Assembly: GCA_000310025.1 (NCBI GenBank)
Contig: FN649044.1
Span: 1 to 11,535, forward strand
Direction of reading: 5' to 3'
From: Ectocarpus siliculosus
Lineage: Eukaryota > Sar > Phaeophyceae > Ectocarpales > Ectocarpaceae
Length of the DNA stretch: 11,535 bases
Below the pieces are notes generated by a model. It was given only the letters and a program-made list of their open reading frames with translations. It searched no databases and was not told where the DNA came from. Shown here in pieces: positions 6,990 through 11,535 of this stretch; position 1 is the first letter of the stretch, and the number at the start of each line of letters is the position of its first letter. Position numbers and translations under genes: made by a program.

Positions 6990-8719
6990 ACGGACGCTTT
7001 TTCCTTTCCGAATTCGACGACTCCCCAACACCACCCTCCTCGATTACTAAGAGCGTGTTCCTGGTTCTCCTTGCTGCACTATATGATATGTTGTCTCTCT
7101 GCTGCTGTGGTGCTGTGTGCTGTGCGCTGGTCCTCTGTGCGCTCCTCCCCCCGTCCCCGCCCCAGGCTGCTGTGTGCGTCCCCCCGAATCCATCCGCTCT
7201 CGCATTCTCGCGCAACAAGGGGGCCGTTCCGGTTCCTTTGTCTGCAGAAAGACGGCAAGAACGAAAGAGCTTCTCCTCGCCCTCACTATCGCCGTGATTT
7301 GTGTGTGTTTCACTCCACGATTGTGTCCACACATGGAAGATTTCAAGAGCCAATTCTCCAATAGAGGGAGTAAAAGACTCAGGTACGTATTTACCAACTC
7401 GCAGGCCGTGTGATTCCTAGTCTGCTCTTCGGCGTATTTGTATTTATATGTTTCCTAGTATTCTATAACGGCTTCTTCTTCATCGAGTAAAACTGTGTCT
7501 CACCCACCGCCCTAAAAGTCATGTGATTACTGCTGTGTATACACGCCGTAGACACTTTCCTGCAGCGTAGGAGTCGATTGTGTGATATAAGCTTTTAGCT
7601 GGGTTTGTGTTCAACTCCTGATCAGCAAGAACACCTACTGTGACTCAACCGCTTATCTATCCAATCTCACGAGGCTGTCCAATGCTATGCTAAGGCGTCA
7701 CACTCAACACAACGCTATGGGGACGGCACTCACGCTCACCTAAACCCTTGTCGAAGCTATGCCAAGCGGCTTCTGATCAAGGGGTTGTCTGTAGGAGCTC
7801 TGAAAACCAGAATAATCCAAATACCGTGGGAACTCCGGGGAAACGGGGATAACTTCAACCATACGGTTACAATCTGCGGAGCTTCCTACAACATTGACCC
7901 ACCCTTGCTTTTTCGCGGAACAATTACCCTAAAATATTTCGTGGAAAAGCAAATAACAAAAACGGTAGGAAGCTCTTCGAAATGATCAAAGTACTCCCCC
8001 CCCTCCCGTTTTCCATTGCTAAATACTTTAAAAACAAAGAACCACTCCATATAATCATACTTGCCCCTCCTACACGGGTTTCGACATTTTCTCGGCGTTT
8101 CTTACTGCGACTTTGTGCACTTAAATGCGGGACACGCTTCTCCTCCATACTGAAATCCTAGTGGGAACTTTACTGAAACAGGGGTGAAAGGCTTCAATTC
8201 TTGGCCAATCCGACCCACCCATATCAAGACATACTTCTTGCGGTTCCAGACTAATTGGGCTGAAACCAACTCTTCTCAATCGCGGGAAACATACTTTCAA
8301 ATTGCTAACTTGCTGAACCATTCTGCCCGTGTACTCCCAACTACTGCCTCAATCAAGCAGGATTCTACACAACCCTGGAATGCCACCGACAGCCCCATAG
8401 AAAACCAGAGTTTTACCCCTGGCCCATAGGCCCTGCCGATGACACCCAACGTTGTTCTTCCTCCTACCAGCACTGACCAGTATTATTAAAGGTCCTGTCT
8501 CTCTAGGTTGTTCCTGCTAGTAAACTTGAAATGTCGCATTCTGCTTAAGATCTGAAGAGCACACCAGGATTACTATCATCTGAAGATCGCCTAGAGACGG
8601 GGAATGACACGATTCTGTAGTCACCGACCCACCCAACTCTGCTCCACGCAAAATAAATTAATGACGTCGCCTATAAAAAATCAACTCATGTATCCATGAA
8701 CAGTACCTTGGGCTCAACG
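6990..8719. other. Region without a supported gene
   Basis: From 6990 to about 7350 the DNA is G/C-rich with CTG/CTGTG runs around 7095-7190 and C runs (CCCCCC) near 7146-7185. It could be the 5' leader of the DIRS-like element. From about 7400 the composition becomes more A/T-rich. Short open frames at 7785-7985 and 8184-8429 (plus) and 7924-8148 (minus) show no recognisable motif. An 11-base inverted repeat (GAGCTTCCTAC at 7878-7888, its complement at 7965-7975) is present but unsupported by longer pairing. Confidence 0.35.
7441..7448 (-). promoter_or_regulatory. TATA-like box, possible element promoter
   Basis: The minus strand reads TATAAATA here (context ACATATAAATACAAATAC), about 450 bases upstream of the candidate first exon and 900 upstream of the ATG at 6540. 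It fits an RNA polymerase II TATA element for a minus-strand transcript. The surroundings are moderately A/T-rich, so chance occurrence is easy and no initiator was identified. Confidence 0.2.
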
Positions 8720-9480
8720 ACACATCCGATGACATACCTTCCCCAACCACTTGGAGTAACATAAGATGAGACCAAAACATAGAACACAACACAAGAAGGA
8801 GGCTTCTAGGCATATCCGATACCATGCCCTACCCAATTGCTTGACGAGAAGAAACATAAAACATAAACACAAGAGGGAGGCTCCTAGGAATATCCGATAC
8901 CATGCCCTACCCAAGTGCTTGACGAGAAGAAACATAAAACATAAACACGAAAAGGAGGCTTCTAGGCATATCCGATACCATGCCCTACCCAATTGCTTGA
9001 CGAGAAGAAACATAAAAACATAAACACAAGAGGGAGGCTCCTAGGAATACCCGATACCATGCCCTACCCAATTGCTTGACGAGAAGAAACATAAAACTTA
9101 AACACAAGAGGGAGGCTCCTAGGAATACCCGATACCATGCCCTACCCAATTGCTTGACGAGAAGAAACATAAACACACACACAAGAAGGAGGCTCCTAGG
9201 TATATCCGATACCATGCCCTACCCAAGTGCTTGACGAGAAGAAACATAAAACATAAACACAAAAAGGAGGCTCCTAGGTATATCCGATACCATGCCCTGC
9301 CCAATTGCTTGACGAGAAGAAACATAAACACACACACAAGAAGGATGCTCCTAGGTATATCCGATACCATGCCCTACCCAATTGCTTGACGAGAAGAAAC
9401 ATTAAACATAAACACATGAAGGAGGCTTCTAGGCATATCCGATACCATGCCCTACTCAATTGCTTGACGAAACATATACG
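8720..9480. repeat. Tandem minisatellite, about 78 bp per unit
   Basis: The core TTGACGAGAAG(AAACAT) recurs at 8841, 8919, 8997, 9076, 9154, 9231, 9309, 9386 and 9464, spacings 77-79. Each unit also carries ATATCCGATACCATGCCC and a GGAGGCTCCTAGG or GGAGGCTTCTAGG segment. A more decayed copy is visible at about 8722-8758 (ACATCCGATGACATACC). That makes nine good units plus a degenerate edge copy. Two alternating variants occur: CTTCTAGGCAT versus CTCCTAGG(A/T)AT, and CAATTGCTTG versus CAAGTGCTTG. Because 78 is a multiple of three, the minus strand reads as a repeating hydrophobic 26-residue peptide and the plus strand as a basic one. I treat these as consequences of the repeat. Confidence 0.95.
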
Positions 9481-9796
9481 TAGATAACCACGGACAAAAA
9501 GGGGATAGCCAACTTCCCTCACTATGAGTACACACATCCCACCAGTTGCATCACCGACACCGTCGATATTTCGATACAGCCATATCCTCGGACACCTAAA
9601 CACCCAGCCAGCTGCGGAGGTAGTTGCGGTCCCAGGAAGATCCCACTCCAGAAGAATAGATAGTCGATGGTGCCAGGACCCACATGTCCTTCCCGAGCTT
9701 GTAGCAGAAGAGGGGAGGTCGATCGACACATGATTATGAGTCGAGCCCTGCACCCTTACTGGAGAAACTCCCTCTGATGGAGCCCAGAACTAAAGC
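9481..9796. other. Unique spacer between the two minisatellites
   Basis: About 316 bases without internal repetition. Short frames exist on both strands (for example plus 9524-9733), but none shows a known motif. No terminal repeat of a mobile element was recognised at either edge. Confidence 0.4.
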
Positions 9797-10640
9797 GGGA
9801 GGTCAACACCGTGTGAGGGTGTGTCGCGAACTCGATCCCGCCCGGGGGAGCACAACACAGACGGAACACAGGAACAGAGACGGGAGGTCAACGACACGGG
9901 ATGGTGTGCCAAGTCGATCCCGCCCGGGGAAGCACAACACAGACGGAACACAGGAACAAAGACGGGAGGTCAACGATACGGGATGGTGTGCCAAGACCTC
10001 GATCCCGCCCGAGGAAGCCCAACACCGACGGAACACAAGAACAAAGACGGGAGATCAACGACACGGGATGGTGTGCCAAGACCTCGATCCCGCCCGGGGA
10101 GGCACAACACCGACGGAACACAAGAACATAGACGGGAGGTCAACGACACGGGATGGTGTGCCAAGTCGATCCCGCCCGGGGAAGCACAACACAGACGGAA
10201 CACAGGAACGAAGACGGGAGGTCAACGATACGGGATGGTGTGCCAAGACCTCGATCCCGCCCGGGGAAGCACAACACAGACGGAACACAAGAACAAAGAC
10301 GGGAGATCAACGACACGTGATGGTGTGCCAAGACCTCGATCCCGCCCGGGGAAGCACAACACAGACGGAACACAAGAACGAAGACAGGAGATCAACGACA
10401 CGTGATGGTGTGCCAAGACCTCGATCCCGCCCGGGGAAGCACAACACCGACGGAACACAAGAACGAAGACGGGAGATCAATGACACGGGATGGTGTGCCA
10501 AGAACTCGATCCCGCCCGGGGAAGCACAACACAGACGGAACACAAGAACAAAGACGGGAGATCAACGACACGGGATGGTGTGCCAAGACCTCGATCCCGC
10601 CCGGGGAAGCACAACACCGACGGAACACGAGAAGCACACA
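9797..10640. repeat. Tandem minisatellite, 85 bp per unit, with 82-bp variants
   Basis: GGGAGGTCAA or GGGAGATCAA recurs at 9797, 9882, 9964, 10049, 10134, 10216, 10301, 10386 (AGGAGATCAA), 10471 and 10556, giving spacings of 85, 82, 85, 85, 82, 85, 85, 85 and 85. Each unit carries GATCCCGCCCGGGGAAGCAC and a GACGGAACACA segment. The 82-bp units lack three bases (CAAGTCGATCC in place of CAAGACCTCGATCC). The first unit is the most diverged and the last is cut at about 10630-10640. Most units differ by only one to a few bases, pointing to recent expansion or homogenisation. Confidence 0.96.
9882..10385. repeat. Duplicated 252-bp block (82+85+85) inside the 85-bp array
   Basis: The rare 82-bp variant occurs only at 9882-9963 and 10134-10215, exactly 252 bases apart. 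These two copies differ at one base (AACAAAG versus AACGAAG). The unit after each is the only one with GATACGGG in place of GACACGGG, and the third begins GGGAGATCAACGACACG in both. Three-unit periodicity in diagnostic variants is the sign of a segmental duplication of a trimer, a small higher-order repeat. Confidence 0.8.
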
Positions 10641-10800
10641 CACTCTGACTTCCTCCTCTTTTCCTTTCCCTTCGTCCCTCTTTTCCCTCTTTTCCTCCTC
10701 ATTCTTCTTCTTTTCCTTTTCCTTCTTCTTCTTTTCCTTCTTTCCTTCTATCCTTTTTTTTTTTTTTTGTTCCTTCCCCCTCTTTTGTTTTTTTTGTCCC
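10641..10800. other. Polypyrimidine tract on the plus strand (polypurine on the minus strand)
   Basis: About 160 bases are almost wholly C and T, with repeated TTCCTTTTC and CTTCTTCTT blocks and T runs of up to 15 near 10755-10770. On the minus strand this is an A/G tract that starts four bases past the TAG of the Gypsy-like frame, where a polypurine tract for plus-strand priming would lie. It is far longer than a usual tract (about 10-20), so it may have expanded as a microsatellite. Mirror-symmetric purine stretches can form triplex DNA. Identity as a primer tract is inferred. Confidence 0.6.
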
Positions 10801-10803
10801 GCA

Positions 10804-11343
10804 CTACATTAGCCCCCCTAAACGTTTCACGCTCCCCGACTGCATGTGCATCAAGAAACACCAACTATAGGCTGCTGGCTTCACGTCTGCACTATAGTTC
10901 TCTGGCTCCAACGCTACGTTGTTCCGCATTTCTAGGTCTACGAAGCCTATGTTGTACGGCCGGGGTTCATCTACTCTCCTCGATACCCCATGGATCACCC
11001 CCAACTGCCATCCTTCCCTCTCTGTACGTAAATAAATCTGTGCACCCTTCATCTCTACCGTGCGAAGCTCTGGCCCTCCTACCCACGTGGCTTTCAAGGC
11101 ATACCCTGGAGGTACATACAGGGATTCCCGCGCGCGAGCTGCAGCGCGCAGGGCAGCTAGTTTGCGGAAGTCGCGGAACTGTTTATTGTCTACTCCTACT
11201 TGCGTTACCCCCTCCCCTAGCCAGTCCTGCTTAATTACCTCCCCGTACTGCTGCAAGTTCTGCTCTGTTTCCCAAGTGGTCTGCCTCTGCCCCTTCCAAA
11301 CGGTCTCAAATTGTACTGCTAAACGTTTCCCCCAAATGCCCAC
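10804..11343 (-). pseudogene. Gypsy Pol C-terminal part with chromodomain-like sequence
   Basis: The first 45 residues contain V-x-F-E-T-V-W-K-G-Q then T-T-W-E-T-E-Q-N-L then V-I-K-Q, matching the second half of a chromodomain (W-K-G, T-W-E-x-E-x-N-L). Chromodomains at the end of Gypsy integrases direct insertion to particular chromatin. After about residue 60 follows a second region with V-P-P-G-Y, G-W-Q-L-G-V-I, Y-N-I-G-F-V-D and a Tyr/Trp-rich end, perhaps Tudor-like, which I cannot name. The frame stops at TAG, 10806-10804. There is no ATG at the left of the frame (the nominal first codon is GTG), and the preceding integrase sequence is in another frame, so it is a fragment of a larger polyprotein. 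The chromodomain assignment is moderately sure; that of the tail is weak. Confidence 0.6.
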
Positions 11344-11535
11344 TCTCCTGGTGTACCACGTCCAACGCCCATGGTCTCAAAAGAAAAGTTACGTACACCC
11401 GATGGGGCTCATCCCCTAACAGCCTCTCAAACTTCCCACTGTTCTGGTCTGCACTACGACGGGGGGTGTCGGTGGGTTTCCATACCAACAGGGTGGCGTT
11501 TTCGAGCAGCCGTAGCACTTCACACTTATTAGCCA
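11306..11535 (-). pseudogene. Gypsy integrase N-terminal (HHCC) fragment, partial
   Basis: The frame is open from the window edge and reads R-V-Y-V-x-F-L-L-R then H-Q-E-S-G-H-L-G-E. This is the usual lead-in to the zinc-binding domain of a Ty3/Gypsy integrase, where H...GHLG supplies the two His ligands. The two Cys ligands that should follow within about 30 residues are absent, as is the catalytic DDE core; instead the frame runs into TGA a few codons later. The following chromodomain-like sequence is in a different frame. The simplest reading is an internal deletion with its junction around 11320-11340. Confidence 0.6.

Larger units (their letters stand above)
10641..11535 (-). mobile_element. 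Decayed Ty3/Gypsy (chromovirus-like) element, 3' portion, truncated by window edge
   Basis: The minus strand from the window edge shows the start of an integrase zinc-binding domain, then a chromodomain-like stretch, a C-terminal tail, a stop and a polypurine tract. This is the order expected at the 3' end of a chromodomain Gypsy element. The integrase core is missing and the frame changes, so the copy is defective. The right end is cut by the window. A 3' LTR should follow to the left of about 10640, but that DNA is the 85-bp minisatellite. Confidence 0.6.

Noticed and set aside
7878-7975. 11-base inverted repeat, arms 76 bases apart
   Set aside because: The pairing does not extend beyond 11 bases, there is no RNA-gene pattern, and it could be a chance match.
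9274-9753. A 159-codon minus-strand frame crossing the 78-bp array and spacer
   Set aside because: Half of it is the periodic peptide of the minisatellite and the rest has no recognisable motif.
8766-10640. CRISPR array
   Set aside because: Units are head-to-tail repeats without unique spacers, the period is 78 or 85 bases of repeat only, there are no cas genes, and the context is eukaryotic retroelements.
9777-11234. A 485-codon plus-strand open frame starting in the 85-bp array
   Set aside because: The unit of 85 bases is not a multiple of three, and all three frames of the unit are open, so a long frame arises by construction. It then runs through the pyrimidine tract (Phe/Leu/Ser runs) and antisense to the Gypsy-like frame.

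Overview
The window looks like repeat-rich nuclear DNA of a eukaryote, possibly an alga or another protist; the species cannot be named from sequence alone. I see no bacterial-style operon, Shine-Dalgarno layout, tRNA or rRNA. The recognisable coding content is retrotransposon-derived and lies on the minus strand. Most of the rest is satellite or minisatellite DNA.

Region 1 to about 7450 (read right to left) holds a retroelement of the DIRS / tyrosine-recombinase type. In transcriptional order it has a possible promoter (TATA-like, 7448-7441), a short candidate leader exon (6989-6915), a Gag-like N-terminal frame (6540-5782), a Gag-like C-terminal frame with a CCHC zinc knuckle (to 3290), and a reverse transcriptase/RNase H frame with the extra C-terminal domain typical of DIRS-group elements (to 177). 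The RT and RNase H catalytic residues appear intact. The tyrosine recombinase expected downstream would lie left of position 1 and is not seen.

The Gag frames lack sensible start codons where they are broken, but candidate GTGAG...AG junctions join them in phase 0. My main inference is therefore a multi-exon gag whose largest candidate intron (5844-4142) holds a degenerate satellite built on a TATCGAG motif. This has not been tested against any transcript.

Region 7450-8720 is lower in GC and has no supported gene. Region 8720-9480 is a minisatellite of about 78 bp per unit. Region 9481-9796 is a unique spacer. Region 9797-10640 is an 85-bp minisatellite that carries a 252-bp three-unit block duplicated inside it.

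Region 10640-11535 (minus strand) is the 3' end of a second, decayed element of Ty3/Gypsy chromovirus type: the start of an integrase zinc-binding domain is joined, out of frame and without the catalytic core, to a chromodomain-like C-terminus. A long purine tract (pyrimidine on the plus strand) follows and ends almost exactly where the 85-bp array starts.
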